Positions 16,369 through 26,340 of a stretch of 64,000 bases of DNA are shown one piece after another. Every line of letters starts with the position of its first letter. Position 1 is the first letter of the stretch. Position numbers and translations under genes: made by a program. This stretch comes from Burkholderiales bacterium (GTDB lineage: Bacteria > Pseudomonadota > Gammaproteobacteria > Burkholderiales > SG8-41), in NCBI GenBank assembly GCA_030684405.1, contig JAUXYA010000021.1:124001-188000 (forward strand). Reading direction: 5' to 3'. Below the pieces are notes generated by a model. That model saw nothing but the letters and a program-made list of their open reading frames with translations, did not search any database and was not told the DNA's origin.

Positions 16369-17034
16369 ATGCTCAGCCTCAGACACCTGCATAAGGCCTA
16401 TCGCGATTCCGGCGAGCGGCCTGTCCTGCGCGACATCGGCCTTGAACTGCGTCCGGGCGACTACGTCGCGATTGTCGGCGAATCCGGCTCCGGCAAGTCG
16501 ACCCTGCTCAACCTGATTGCCGGACTCGAACTGCCGGACTCCGGCAATATTCTCTTCGAAGAACAGGATCTCGTCCTGCTGGATGACAACGCGAGGACGC
16601 GGCTGCGCCGCCAGCGCATGGGATTCGTTTTCCAGGCCTTCCTGCTGCTGCCCCATCTGACCGTACTCGACAATGCAGCACTGTCACTAAAATTGAACGG
16701 CGTCGGCCATCGGGAATCCCAGCAGCGGGCAGCCGCACTGCTCGACGCCATGGGACTATCCGCTCATGTGCATCGTTTTCCAGGCACACTCTCCGGCGGA
16801 GAATCGCAGCGCGTCGCCATAGCCCGGGCGCTGGCGCATCAGCCCGGCCTCGTGCTCGCCGACGAGCCCACTGGAAATCTCGACGCCGGCAGTGCCAGTC
16901 AGGTTCTTCGCCTGCTGCGCGAGCAGGTCAAATCGCGTGGCAGCATCGGAATCCTGGTCACCCACTCCAGCGCAGCCGCTGCTTCGACAGACCGTGTGTT
17001 CCGTCTGGCTGACGGTATCCTTCGACCCGAATGA
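16369..17034 (+). CDS. ABC transporter ATPase (LolD/MacB-type)
   Basis: A 221-residue ATPase with Walker A GESGSGKST (37-45), signature LSGGESQR (141-148) and Walker B LVLADEP (161-167), all intact. It belongs to the MacB/LolD/YbbA type that powers FtsX-like permeases from the cytoplasmic side. Its stop overlaps the start of the permease gene by 4 nt, so the two are translationally coupled. With the CrtC-like secreted protein at 19545 it forms a three-gene operon resembling AttEFGH/YbbAP systems. Confidence 0.95.
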   Translation: MLSLRHLHKAYRDSGERPVLRDIGLELRPGDYVAIVGESGSGKSTLLNLIAGLELPDSGNILFEEQDLVLLDDNARTRLRRQRMGFVFQAFLLLPHLTVLDNAALSLKLNGVGHRESQQRAAALLDAMGLSAHVHRFPGTLSGGESQRVAIARALAHQPGLVLADEPTGNLDAGSASQVLRLLREQVKSRGSIGILVTHSSAAAASTDRVFRLADGILRPE

Positions 17035-19538
17035 TCCGCGCTGTCTGGCAGGCACTGGTTGGCGGCCCCTTGCGCGCCGCGCCCGGACGCACGCTGCTGG
17101 CCATGCTGGCGATCGCTTCCGGCATCGCGCTGGGATATTCGGTGCACCTGCTCAATGCCAGTGCGGATACGGAATTCCGCCGGGCCGCGCTGCAACTCTC
17201 AGGTGAAGCCGAGATGCTGATCCGCGGACCGCGCCAGGGATTCGATGAGGCGCTTTATCCGCAAATCGCCCGGCTCGACGGCATCGCCATCGCCAGCCCC
17301 GTCCTTGAATTCCAGGCCTCCCGCAGCTCCGGCGAACCCTCACTCAAAATCATCGGCGTCGATGCGCTGCGGGCGCGCGAACTGCAGCCGATGCTGCTGG
17401 CCGGCCAAACACTGCCTGCAGCCGATCTTTTTGATCCTGACAACATCATCCTGTCTGCCGTTGCAGCGCGAACCTATGGTGTAGCTGCCGGTGATCGACT
17501 GGATTTTCGCGCGGGAACTGCACTCGTGACGCTGCGTGTAGCTGCAGTCCTGCCGGATGGCAGCCATCGACTGCCTCTGGGCATCATGGACATCGCCGCA
17601 GCGCAGTGGCGCTTCGGCCTGACTGGCGTGCTCCACCGCATCGACATCCGCTTTGACAGGGACGCCGGCCCGGCGGCCTTGCGGAAATCGATAGGGGCGC
17701 TTCTGCCCGAAGGCGTCCAGTTGCTGACGCCGGAAGCGGAGAACCTGCGCAGCGCCGCCCTGACCCGCGCATACCGGACAAATCTCGATATGCTGGCGTT
17801 GATCGCCCTGTTCACCGGCGCGTTCCTGGTCTATTCAACGCAGACGCTGGCAATGCTGCGCCGACGCAACCAGGTCGCTCTGCTGCGCGCTCTGGGCGCA
17901 CCGCAGGGCACCGTGCTGGGCGTGCTGCTAGTCGAGGGCGCCCTGATCGGTGCCGTGGGTGCAGCGATCGGAATTACCGGCGGCCTTGTGCTCGCTCAGC
18001 AACTGCTCGCTGCCGTCGGCACGGACCTCGGCGCCGGATATTTCAGAAACCTGCAGGCAGCGCTGCATATCGAGCCTGCCACGATGTTGTTCTTTATGGC
18101 TCTGGGAACCTTGTTTGCGCTCATGGGAACCTTGGCGCCGGCCATCGAAATTGCCGGCATGCCACCGGCCCGCGGCCTGCGCGCAGGGGATCCGGATGAA
18201 CAAGTGAACGCATTCCCGCTACTGGCCGGCATCACCGCCATCGGCGCTGCCGCTCTGCTGTTGTGGATCGCTCCGTCCACCGGGTTGCCGATTCACGGCT
18301 ATGCCGCCATTGCCCTGCTGCTGGCCGGCGCCACGCTGGCCTTTCCACCCGTAGCGATACGCCTGTTGAAACTGGCAAGGCTGCGCCTGCCGCTGCCGCA
18401 TGCCCTGGGACTCTCGCGACTACTGGCCACACCCCGTCTTGCAGCCATTGGCATGTCGTCGATCCTGGTGAGCTTCAGCCTGGTCGTTTCGATGCTGCTG
18501 ATGATCCACTCGTTTCGGACTTCACTCGACACCTGGCTCGAACAGGTGCTGCCCGCGGACATCTACGTGCGCGCCGCGGCAGGTGGCGACACCGCCTACC
18601 TGTCTGCTGCCGAGCAGCAGCGCATCGCGCGCATCCCGGACCTTGCACGCATCGAATTTTTGCGCTCCCGCAGCCTGCTGCTCCTCCCTGGACGGCCGCC
18701 TGTGACGCTGATCGCGCGCGACCCCGGGATCGGCGGCTTCGCCGCAGCGCTGCCATTGGTCGGTACTCCGGCCCCTCTGCCGGAAAATGGGCCTCCTGCG
18801 GTGTGGATCAGCGAACTGGTCGCAGACGTACTTGCGCTGCGCCCCGGTGATCCGGTCCGATTGGCGCTGGGTGCGCAACCGCAGACGCACATCGTGGGCG
18901 GCATCTGGCGCGATTACGCGCGGCAGAACGGCGCCGTGGTGATGGATCTCGCAGAGTACCGCCGGCTCACCGGCGACCGGCAGATCAATGACCTGGCCGC
19001 GTGGCTGGCACCCGGAGTTTCTGTGAACGAAGCCAGCGGCCGCATCCGCGCCGCAACCGATGATGGCAGTGCACTGGAAATCTCGACCACTGCCGAACTG
19101 CGCAAGCTGTCTCTTGAGATTTTCGACCGCAGTTTTGCAATTACCTGGGCACTGCAAGCGGCGGCGCTGGGTATCGGGCTGCTTGGCGTCTGGCTCGCAT
19201 TTAACGCCCAGGCACTGGCGCGGAGACGTGAATTCGGCATGCTGCGCCATCTCGGCATGACCCGGCGCGAAATCTCGGCCATGTTGGCCGGAGAAGGCGC
19301 CCTTGGCGCAGCAATCGGTGCCGCCTGCGGCCTGTTCTCCGGCGTCATCATTGGCCTGATCCTGGTTCGCGTGATCAACCGCCAGTCCTTCCACTGGAGC
19401 ATGGATCTCGCAATACCCTGGCTGCCTTTGGCTGCGCTGTTTGCCGGCATCGTCTTTTGCGCCGCAATGGCTGCAAGTGCCGGTGCCGCGCTGGCAACAC
19501 GCCAGGAGATGACCCGTGCCGTCCGGGAAGACTGGTAA
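17031..19538 (+). CDS. FtsX-like ABC permease (YbbP type, 835 residues)
   Basis: Fused double FtsX permease. TM1 is at about 20-40, followed by a large periplasmic domain (45-250), a first FtsX helix set between about 255 and 380 with further helices at 400-450 and 470-495, a second periplasmic domain (505-700) and a final FtsX set at about 705-825. The sequence ALLRALGAPQG and its counterpart GMLRHLGMTRRE mark the coupling helices of both halves. Such mechanotransducing permeases move lipoproteins, lipids or peptides out of the membrane and do not import solutes. It sits between its ATPase and the CrtC-like protein. Confidence 0.93.
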   Translation: MIRAVWQALVGGPLRAAPGRTLLAMLAIASGIALGYSVHLLNASADTEFRRAALQLSGEAEMLIRGPRQGFDEALYPQIARLDGIAIASPVLEFQASRSSGEPSLKIIGVDALRARELQPMLLAGQTLPAADLFDPDNIILSAVAARTYGVAAGDRLDFRAGTALVTLRVAAVLPDGSHRLPLGIMDIAAAQWRFGLTGVLHRIDIRFDRDAGPAALRKSIGALLPEGVQLLTPEAENLRSAALTRAYRTNLDMLALIALFTGAFLVYSTQTLAMLRRRNQVALLRALGAPQGTVLGVLLVEGALIGAVGAAIGITGGLVLAQQLLAAVGTDLGAGYFRNLQAALHIEPATMLFFMALGTLFALMGTLAPAIEIAGMPPARGLRAGDPDEQVNAFPLLAGITAIGAAALLLWIAPSTGLPIHGYAAIALLLAGATLAFPPVAIRLLKLARLRLPLPHALGLSRLLATPRLAAIGMSSILVSFSLVVSMLLMIHSFRTSLDTWLEQVLPADIYVRAAAGGDTAYLSAAEQQRIARIPDLARIEFLRSRSLLLLPGRPPVTLIARDPGIGGFAAALPLVGTPAPLPENGPPAVWISELVADVLALRPGDPVRLALGAQPQTHIVGGIWRDYARQNGAVVMDLAEYRRLTGDRQINDLAAWLAPGVSVNEASGRIRAATDDGSALEISTTAELRKLSLEIFDRSFAITWALQAAALGIGLLGVWLAFNAQALARRREFGMLRHLGMTRREISAMLAGEGALGAAIGAACGLFSGVIIGLILVRVINRQSFHWSMDLAIPWLPLAALFAGIVFCAAMAASAGAALATRQEMTRAVREDW

Positions 19539-19544
19539 TACGCG

Positions 19545-20639
19545 ATGAATGCACCGTTCAGAAGACGCAGAAGGCTGCTCGGCTTGCTTGCTGCCCTCGG
19601 ACTGCCTGCACGAGCCTCTACCCTCCCGCCGACAGCGCCATTCGCCGCAGCCAATCCCGCTTATCGGATGCACTTTCCCCGCGATCACGGCAGCCATCCG
19701 GAGTTCCGCATCGAGTGGTGGTACATCACCGGCTGGCTGCACGCAAAGGATCAGGATGACTGCGGTTTTCAGGTCACTTTTTTTCGTGTCCGTCCGCGCG
19801 TGCCCGCAGACAATCCCAGCCGCTTCAACCCCGAACACATCATCATTGCCCATGCTGCCCTTGCTGACCGCCAACTCGGAAAATTGCGCCATTTGCAGCG
19901 GGCTGCACGACAGGGATTCGGACTTGCCGGCAGCGATACCGGAAATACCCGGGTGTGGGTCGACCGCTGGCAACTCCTGCGTGACGGTCAGCAGTATCGC
20001 TGCCGGATCAGCGAGCGCGACATGGCGCTCAATTTGGTCCTCGATACCCTGCAGCCGCCCCTGTTGCAGGGTGTTGCTGGCTACAGCCGCAAGGGGCCGC
20101 AAGGCGGATCCGCGAGCCACTACTACAGCCTTCCGCACCTGCGAGTGTCCGGAGAAATCCGGATCGACAGAACCGCCCGGACCGTGGCCGGCGAAGCCTG
20201 GCTTGATCACGAATGGTCCTCGTCACTGCTTGAAACCGATGCCGAAGGCTGGGACTGGTTCGGCATCAACCTTGCCGATGGCGGTGCGCTGATGGCCTTC
20301 CGCATGCGCAACCGTCGGGGCGGCACGCTCTGGGCGGGCGGATCATGGCGCGATGCCGGCGGTGCGGTGAGCAATTTCAAGCCGGATGACATACGCTTTA
20401 TCCCGCTGCGTCACTGGCAGTCGCCGCTCACCGGTGCGAAATATCCGGTCAGCTTCGAAGTCCTAGCCGGACCGTTCCGCGTACGCCTGGAGCCGTTGAT
20501 GGATGATCAGGAAAACGACACGCGCGCCACCACCGGCGCGGTGTACTGGGAAGGTGCGGTGCGCGCGCGCAGCAGCGGCCATGAAATCGGACGCGGTTAT
20601 CTCGAACTCACCGGGTATCTACGTCCCCTGCAGATCTGA
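19545..20639 (+). CDS. Secreted CrtC/AttH-like lipocalin-fold protein
   Basis: A 364-residue exported protein with an N-terminal basic-hydrophobic signal (FRRRRRLLGLLAALGL, cleavage probably after PARA). EWWYITGWL at 57-65 and the later AWLDHEWSSS and WDWFGINL segments are the hallmarks of the carotenoid 1,2-hydratase/AttH-like family (COG5621), two lipocalin-like barrels. In this operon context these proteins are thought to act with the FtsX-like permease in handling a lipid or hydrophobic compound rather than hydrating carotenoids. It starts 6 nt after the permease stop and is followed by a terminator. Confidence 0.9.
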   Translation: MNAPFRRRRRLLGLLAALGLPARASTLPPTAPFAAANPAYRMHFPRDHGSHPEFRIEWWYITGWLHAKDQDDCGFQVTFFRVRPRVPADNPSRFNPEHIIIAHAALADRQLGKLRHLQRAARQGFGLAGSDTGNTRVWVDRWQLLRDGQQYRCRISERDMALNLVLDTLQPPLLQGVAGYSRKGPQGGSASHYYSLPHLRVSGEIRIDRTARTVAGEAWLDHEWSSSLLETDAEGWDWFGINLADGGALMAFRMRNRRGGTLWAGGSWRDAGGAVSNFKPDDIRFIPLRHWQSPLTGAKYPVSFEVLAGPFRVRLEPLMDDQENDTRATTGAVYWEGAVRARSSGHEIGRGYLELTGYLRPLQI

Positions 20640-20696
20640 AGTTCTGCCCGCACGCAAAAGGCTTTCAGCGAACCCCGCGATCGCCGCAACAAAATG

Positions 20697-20722
20697 AAAA
20701 GCCCCGCATGAGCGGGGCTTTG
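20697..20722 (+). terminator. Intrinsic terminator of the ABC-FtsX-CrtC operon
   Basis: Stem AGCCCCGC / GCGGGGCT (20700-20707 and 20712-20719) with an ATGA loop and a short T-run; A-rich on the left arm, so it could work in both directions. Confidence 0.85.
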
Positions 20723-20944
20723 TTGCAACCGGTTACCCGGTGCGGCGCCACCGTAGAGCGGCGTCTTTAAATGAATGGCATTTCACCAGTCCGGATCTGC
20801 GCCGGCTGCGGCATACGGCCACTGCCTTGGCAGGCGATATCCGGACGATCGCCCGGAATTTCGCACTCTGCATTCCCGGTACCGGGTCCACAGTGCTGCG
20901 CATCTCTGGTTTCTTTTTACGCCCCGATCAGCGGTGCGTCAACG
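20723..20944. other. Non-coding spacer upstream of the inverted repeat
   Basis: About 220 nt between the operon terminator and the inverted repeat at 20945. Short frames here show no codon bias or recognisable protein. Nothing else was seen. Confidence 0.5.
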
Positions 20945-20993
20945 CTGTTTTTCCGCAACATCTGCCAATTTGCGCAGACTTGCGGAAAAACAG
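20945..20993. repeat. Perfect 14 bp inverted repeat downstream of clpB
   Basis: Arms CTGTTTTTCCGCAA (20945-20958) and TTGCGGAAAAACAG (20980-20993) with a 21 nt centre that holds a further 5 bp pairing (TCTGC/GCAGA). It begins 30 nt after the clpB stop. There is no T-run after the stem in either direction, so it is not a standard terminator. It might be a 3' stabilising hairpin of the clpB mRNA or a protein-binding palindrome. Confidence 0.8.
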
Positions 20994-21022
20994 ATGCTTA
21001 GCGCTTAAAGCTCCATTCAGCT

Positions 21023-23623
21023 TCAGGCAACGACGTCTTCCACCGTCGACTTCTCAAACACCATGCCGCCCTTTTTGACATCAACACGGATGACATCCTT
21101 CGGACCGAAACGGCCTTCGAGGATCAGCTTCGCCAGCGGATTCTCGAGTTGCGCCTGGATCGCGCGCTTCAGCGGACGCGCGCCGTAGAACGGATCAAAA
21201 CCGACTGCGGCAATCTCGCCCAGTGCCGCGTCGCTGACCTCAAGCTTCATCTCCATCTGCGCGAGGCGCTTTTCGAGATACTCGAGCTGGATGCGCGCGA
21301 TCGACTTGATGTGCTTCTCGTCAAGCCCGTGAAACACCACGATCTCGTCGATACGATTGATGAACTCCGGACGAAACTGGGCTTTCACTTCGCCGAGGAC
21401 CGCGAGTTTGATCACCTGATAGTCGTCGCCCTGCATGCTCTGGATCATCTGCGAGCCGAGATTGGAGGTCATTACGATCACAGTGTTCTTGAAATCGACA
21501 GTCCGCCCTTGGCCATCGGTCATGCGGCCGTCGTCAAGCACCTGCAGCAGCACGTTGAACACGTCGGGATGCGCCTTCTCGACCTCGTCGAGCAAAATCA
21601 CCGAGTATGGCTTGCGCCGCACAGCCTCCGTCAAGTAGCCGCCTTCCTCATAACCAACATAGCCGGGGGGCGCACCGATCAACCGTGCTACCGAATGTTT
21701 TTCCATGAATTCCGACATGTCGATGCGGATCAGGTGATCTTCCGAATCGAACAGGAATCCCGCCAGCGCCTTGCACAGTTCCGTCTTGCCGACCCCCGTC
21801 GGGCCGAGGAACAGGAAGGACCCGTACGGCCGCTTCGGATCACCGAGCCCCGCGCGCGAACGGCGTATCGCGTCCGACACCAGGCGCACCGCCTCGTCCT
21901 GGCCAACCACGCGGGCATGCAGGCTGTCTTCCATCTTCAGCAGCTTGTCGCGCTCGCCCTGCATCATCTTGGACACCGGGATGCCGGTTGCGCGCGACAC
22001 CACCTCGGCTATTTCCTCAGTGCCGACATGCGTGCGCAACAGCTTGTGCTTCGACTGAAGGTTGCCGGCGCTTTCAGCCTGCTTCAACTGTGTCTCGAGC
22101 TGCGGCAGCTTGCCGTACTGCAGTTCGGCCACCTTGTCGAGCTTTCCCGCACGCTGCAGTTTCGCGATATCGGCGCGCACGCGTTCGATCTCTTCCTTGA
22201 TATGCGCGCTGCCCTGGACCTGCGCCTTTTCCGCCTTCCAGATCTCGTCAAGATCGGCATACTCGCGCTCCAGCGAATTGATTTCGCCCTCGAGCAGCGC
22301 CAACCGCTTCTTTGAAGCTTCGTCTTTTTCCTTTTTTATCGCTTCACGCTCGATCTTCAGCTGGATCAGACGCCGGTCAAGCTTGTCCATGGATTCCGGC
22401 TTGGAATCGATTTCCATCTTGATGCGCGAGGCGGCCTCGTCGATGAGGTCGATCGCCTTGTCCGGCAGGAAGCGGTCGGTGATATAACGGTGCGACAGCT
22501 CGGCTGCGGCAACGATCGCCGGATCGGTGATCTCGACGCCATGGTGCAGCTCATACTTCTCCTGCAGCCCACGCAGGATGGCGATGGTCGCCTCCACCGA
22601 TGGCTCGTCGACCAGGACCTTCTGGAAGCGGCGCTCCAGTGCGGCATCCTTTTCAATGTACTTGCGATACTCGTCGAGCGTAGTCGCTCCGACACAATGC
22701 AGCTCGCCGCGCGCCAGCGCCGGCTTGAGCATGTTGCCGGCGTCCATCGCGCCTTCTGCCTTGCCCGCGCCCACCATGGTGTGAATCTCGTCAATGAACA
22801 CAATGGTCTGGCCCGCATCCTGGGCGATTTCCTTGAGCACCGACTTGAGGCGTTCCTCGAATTCGCCGCGGTACTTGGCACCGGCCAGCAGCGCCGCCAT
22901 GTCCAGTGACAGCACACGCTTGTTCTTCAGCGTCTCCGGCACCTCGCCGTTGACGATACGCTGTGCCAGGCCCTCGACAATCGCGGTCTTGCCGACGCCC
23001 GGCTCGCCGATCAAGACCGGGTTGTTCTTGGTGCGACGCTGCAAAATCTGGATCACCCGGCGGATTTCATCGTCACGCCCGATCACCGGATCGAGCTTGT
23101 CGGAGCGCGCGCGCTCGGTCAGGTCGAGTGTGTATTTCTTCAGCGCCTCGCGGCTGCCCTCTGCTTCAGGGCTGCCCACCGTTTCGCCGCCGCGCAACGA
23201 CTCGACTGCCTTTTCGACATGCACGCGATCGCCGCCATGCTGCTTCAGCAGCCTGCCGGTGTCGCCCTGATCCTGTGCTAGAGCCAGCAGGAACATCTCG
23301 GAAGCAATATATTGGTCGCCGCGCTTCTGCGCTTCCTTGTCCGTCAGATTGAGCAGATTGCCGAGGTCGCGCGAGATCGTAACCTCGCCGCCGGTGCCCT
23401 CCACTTTCGGCATGCGGTCGATCGCGCCTTTCAGCGCGGTTTTCAGCGCGCCGACGTTGACGCCGGCGCGCTGCAGCAGCGATGCAGTACCGCCATCCTG
23501 CTGGTTGAGCAGCGCCAGCAGCAGATGCTGTGGCTCAATGTACGCGTGGTCGCCGCCCACTGCTGCGCTCTGCGCGTCAGCGAAGGCCTGCTGGAATTTC
23601 GTGGTGAACTTGTCGAAGCGCAT
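21023..23623 (-). CDS. clpB: ClpB disaggregase
   Basis: An 866-residue Hsp100 chaperone that, with DnaK, pulls proteins out of aggregates. The N-domain starts [18 protein letters not shown]. The first AAA module has GEPGVGKTA and [11 protein letters not shown] long coiled-coil M-domain follows (about 410-525). The second AAA module has GPTGVGKTE and [12 protein letters not shown], and the sensor/C-terminal region is complete. There is no ClpP-binding IGF/L loop. A textbook heat-shock promoter lies 34 nt upstream of the start. Length matches the family. Confidence 0.98.
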   Translation of the reverse strand: MRFDKFTTKFQQAFADAQSAAVGGDHAYIEPQHLLLALLNQQDGGTASLLQRAGVNVGALKTALKGAIDRMPKVEGTGGEVTISRDLGNLLNLTDKEAQKRGDQYIASEMFLLALAQDQGDTGRLLKQHGGDRVHVEKAVESLRGGETVGSPEAEGSREALKKYTLDLTERARSDKLDPVIGRDDEIRRVIQILQRRTKNNPVLIGEPGVGKTAIVEGLAQRIVNGEVPETLKNKRVLSLDMAALLAGAKYRGEFEERLKSVLKEIAQDAGQTIVFIDEIHTMVGAGKAEGAMDAGNMLKPALARGELHCVGATTLDEYRKYIEKDAALERRFQKVLVDEPSVEATIAILRGLQEKYELHHGVEITDPAIVAAAELSHRYITDRFLPDKAIDLIDEAASRIKMEIDSKPESMDKLDRRLIQLKIEREAIKKEKDEASKKRLALLEGEINSLEREYADLDEIWKAEKAQVQGSAHIKEEIERVRADIAKLQRAGKLDKVAELQYGKLPQLETQLKQAESAGNLQSKHKLLRTHVGTEEIAEVVSRATGIPVSKMMQGERDKLLKMEDSLHARVVGQDEAVRLVSDAIRRSRAGLGDPKRPYGSFLFLGPTGVGKTELCKALAGFLFDSEDHLIRIDMSEFMEKHSVARLIGAPPGYVGYEEGGYLTEAVRRKPYSVILLDEVEKAHPDVFNVLLQVLDDGRMTDGQGRTVDFKNTVIVMTSNLGSQMIQSMQGDDYQVIKLAVLGEVKAQFRPEFINRIDEIVVFHGLDEKHIKSIARIQLEYLEKRLAQMEMKLEVSDAALGEIAAVGFDPFYGARPLKRAIQAQLENPLAKLILEGRFGPKDVIRVDVKKGGMVFEKSTVEDVVA

Positions 23624-23656
23624 GTTTGCCCCAATGCCAGTAATCGGATATCTCTG

Positions 23657-23685
23657 ACATGGGGGGCCTGGCAGCCCTTTTCAAT
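23657..23685 (-). promoter_or_regulatory. Sigma-32 heat-shock promoter of clpB
   Basis: Minus strand reads ATTGAAA, 14 nt, CCCCATGT. The -10 element fits the CCCCATNT consensus fully and the -35 fits CTTGAAA except at the first base. The -10 element is 34 nt upstream of the clpB ATG, leaving a short leader. Confidence 0.88.
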
Positions 23686-23711
23686 GCGCACCGCGACGGC
23701 GGCCGGATTGG

Positions 23712-23745
23712 ATATAAAAATACTAATAAAAACAAATACTTATAA
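23712..23745 (-). repeat. AT-rich intergenic element, type A, copy 3
   Basis: Minus strand core at 23725-23745: TAAGTATTTGTTTTTATT followed by AGTATTTTTAT. It lies about 110 nt after the stop of the minus-strand gene at 23855 and upstream of the clpB heat-shock promoter. The rest of this spacer (23746-23854) shows no feature. Confidence 0.75.
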
Positions 23746-23854
23746 TTTTTCTACGACTTCGGTCACTGTTTCATGACCCAGGCAACCAAACTGCGAAAAT
23801 GCGCCTGGATCGCTGCAGCCGATGCCGCAACACAAGATCACAGACCATAACGCA

Positions 23855-25372
23855 TCAGGCCGCGATTTCGGACTGTGCGCTCTCAGCCTTGCGCCGGAAT
23901 CCGGCCTCGGGATAGGGATAAAGCATGTTCAGGGCGATGCTTTGGTTGGCGGTCTGCACCATGCGCACATGTTCCCGCTTCAGTTCCCGCGCATGGCGAC
24001 AGCCGCAGGCATGGGCAATCATGTCGATTTCCTTGTTCATGTTGTTGCAGTAGTTCGCGACTCGCAGGTACTTCTCGCTCACCACCAGCCCGCGCTGAAG
24101 TCGCTTGTTGTGGGTGGTGACGCCGGTTGGACAGGTGTTCTGGTGGCAACGCAGCGCCTGGATGCAACCCAGCGCGAACATGAAGCCGCGGGCACTGTTG
24201 ACGAAATCCGCACCCACGCAGAGCGCCCAGGCCGCCTTGGCCGAAGTGACGAGTTTGCCGGCAGCGATGATCCGCACCCGGCTACGCAGGTCAGCCTGGA
24301 TCAGTGCATCGACTACCCGTGGGAGGGCTTCTGCGATGGGCAAGGACATGTGATCCATCAGTGTCTGCGGCGCAGCACCGGTGCCGCCCTCGCCACCGTC
24401 AATGGCAATGAAATCCGGCGCGAACTCGCGCCCGCGGCGCAGGATGCCCTCGCACAAATCGTTCATGAACGCCCAGCCGCCGATCGCTGTCTTGATGCCA
24501 ACCGGGCGTCCGGTCAGGTTGCGGATATAGGCAATCTTGTCGAGAAGGTCATCAACGTTCGCGATGTCGTGGTGGCGATTGGGGCTGATCGAATCCTGGC
24601 CTTCGGGAATGCCGCGGATGCGGGCAATCTCCTCAGTCACCTTTTCGCCGGGCAACACGCCGCCCTTGCCCGGCTTGGCACCCTGCGACAGCTTGATCTC
24701 GAAAGCTTTGACATGTTTCGCCAATTCCTTCGCCCGCGCCGGAGAAAAGCCGCCATCGAGTTCGCGGATGCCGTATTTTGCGGTGCCAATCTGCATGATG
24801 ATGTCGCAGTCGCCCCTCAGGTGATAGGGCGAGAGGCCACCCTCTCCCGTGTCCATCCAGCAGCCGGCCAGCGCCGCGCCGCGCGACAGCGCCTCCACCG
24901 CCGGCTGCGAAATCGCGCCGAAACTCATGCCGCTGATGTTGACAATCGACTTGGCCTCGAAAGGCTGTTCGCAGTAATCATTGCCGATCAGCACCGAGGG
25001 CGTCGGCAGCCGGTCTTCCTCGAGCACCGGGTAGGGATGGTTCACGAACAGGATGGATCCGGGTATGCCGAGGTCATTGGTCGAGCCAAAGCCGATGATG
25101 CCACCCTCGTTTTTTGCACTTTTGTAGACCCACCCGCGAGTAGCACGGTTAAAGGGCATTTCCTCGCGGTCATTGGCAAAGAAATACTGGCGAAAATATT
25201 CGCCAAGGTCTTCGAAAAAGAAACGCAGACGGCCGACCACCGGAAAGTTGCGCAGGACCGTGTGTTTCTTCTGCGTCACATCGTGGATGATCAGGAATAT
25301 CAGCCCGCCGATTATCACGAAGCCGAGTACCGTGCCGATACCGTATGACAACACACTCATGATGTCGCCCAT
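23855..25372 (-). CDS. FMN-binding glutamate synthase-like protein (membrane anchored)
   Basis: A 505-residue protein of the FMN-dependent glutamate synthase alpha-subunit family (GltB central domain only). After an N-terminal membrane helix (about 8-30) comes the FMN/TIM-barrel part with NISGMSFGAIS, DTGEGGLSPYH, IKLSQGAKPGKGG, IDGGEGGTGAAP and the CHQNTCPTGVTT cysteine segment. It lacks the glutaminase domain of GltB, so it is a stand-alone type whose physiological reaction is not well defined. The start could also be the Met at codon 5. It is divergent from nadC. Confidence 0.93.
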   Translation of the reverse strand: MGDIMSVLSYGIGTVLGFVIIGGLIFLIIHDVTQKKHTVLRNFPVVGRLRFFFEDLGEYFRQYFFANDREEMPFNRATRGWVYKSAKNEGGIIGFGSTNDLGIPGSILFVNHPYPVLEEDRLPTPSVLIGNDYCEQPFEAKSIVNISGMSFGAISQPAVEALSRGAALAGCWMDTGEGGLSPYHLRGDCDIIMQIGTAKYGIRELDGGFSPARAKELAKHVKAFEIKLSQGAKPGKGGVLPGEKVTEEIARIRGIPEGQDSISPNRHHDIANVDDLLDKIAYIRNLTGRPVGIKTAIGGWAFMNDLCEGILRRGREFAPDFIAIDGGEGGTGAAPQTLMDHMSLPIAEALPRVVDALIQADLRSRVRIIAAGKLVTSAKAAWALCVGADFVNSARGFMFALGCIQALRCHQNTCPTGVTTHNKRLQRGLVVSEKYLRVANYCNNMNKEIDMIAHACGCRHARELKREHVRMVQTANQSIALNMLYPYPEAGFRRKAESAQSEIAA

Positions 25373-25453
25373 GCGCGCTCCCCCTGCTGCTCGGTTAAAA
25401 TCCCTGCCGCACTATATAGCCATAGCCGTTTTGAGGAAACCACCCGTCACGTC

Positions 25454-26290
25454 ATGGAACTCTCCACTGCAATCGAACAAAACGTCTCCGCCGCTCTCAG
25501 CGAAGACGTCGGCGCCGGAGACCTCACCGCGCAACTGGCACCCGACCGGCCGAACGCGCGCGCTCATGTTCTCTGCAGGCAGGGTGCAATCCTCTGCGGG
25601 ACGCCCTGGTTCGATGCCTGCATAATCAGGCTTGACCCGGCTGCCACAATCCGCTGGCTCGTGAGCGAAGGCGAGCATATCGCTGCCGGAACACGGCTCT
25701 GCGAGATCAGCGCTTCCTCGCGCGCGCTGCTCACCGCCGAACGCACGGCGCTCAATTTCCTGCAGCTGCTATCAGCAGTCGCCACCATCACCCGGCTATA
25801 TGTGGATCGTGTGGCTGGAACCCGTGCCGCCATCCTCGACACACGCAAGACCCTGCCGGGATTACGTATCGCGCAAAAATACGCAGTAAGAATCGGCGGC
25901 GGCATGAACCACCGCATGGGCCTGTGGGACGCCATCCTGATCAAGGAAAATCACATCGTCGCGGCCGGCGGTATTCGCCCCGCGCTGGCAGCAGCCGCAC
26001 GCTACGCCGGCCGCGCGAGCTGGGTACAGGTGGAGGTCGAAAATCTCGCGCAGTTGCACGAAGCGGTTGATGCCGGCGCAAGCATGATCCTGCTCGACAA
26101 CATGAGCCTGGAGCAGATGCGCGAGGCAGTGCGCTGGACTGCGGGCCGCGCCAGGCTTGAGGCCTCGGGCGGCATCACGCTCGACAACGTGCGGGCCATC
26201 GCCGAAACCGGCGTCGATCGCATTTCAATCGGGGCACTGACCAAGGATGTGATCGCGATCGACCTGTCGATGCGTTTTGAGGCCACCTGA
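25454..26290 (+). CDS. nadC: Nicotinate-nucleotide pyrophosphorylase (carboxylating)
   Basis: A 278-residue quinolinate phosphoribosyltransferase of NAD synthesis: quinolinate and PRPP to nicotinate mononucleotide, CO2 and pyrophosphate. The motifs ILDTRKTLPGLR, KYAVRIGGGMNHRMGLWD, LIKENHI and EVENLAQL, and the C-terminal LEASGGITLDNV with SIGALT, are all in place. Its neighbours are not NAD genes. It is followed by copy 5 of the AT-rich element. Confidence 0.97.
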   Translation: MELSTAIEQNVSAALSEDVGAGDLTAQLAPDRPNARAHVLCRQGAILCGTPWFDACIIRLDPAATIRWLVSEGEHIAAGTRLCEISASSRALLTAERTALNFLQLLSAVATITRLYVDRVAGTRAAILDTRKTLPGLRIAQKYAVRIGGGMNHRMGLWDAILIKENHIVAAGGIRPALAAAARYAGRASWVQVEVENLAQLHEAVDAGASMILLDNMSLEQMREAVRWTAGRARLEASGGITLDNVRAIAETGVDRISIGALTKDVIAIDLSMRFEAT

Positions 26291-26306
26291 ATACAGCGGC
26301 ACACCA

Positions 26307-26340
26307 CGATAAGTAATTGTTTTTAAACGTTTTTTAATTC
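26307..26340 (+). repeat. AT-rich intergenic element, type B, copy 5
   Basis: Plus strand: ATAAGTAATTGTTTTTAAAC followed by GTTTTTTAAT, 17 nt after the nadC stop and running into the thrC stop codon. It differs from type A by GTTTTTAAACG in place of GTTTTTATT; the copy at 45640 shares this variant. Confidence 0.6.

Noticed and set aside
18522-20210. 562-codon open frame on the minus strand under the FtsX permease and CrtC-like genes
   Set aside because: Shadow of the two real genes; Gln/Ala/Arg-rich translation without domains.
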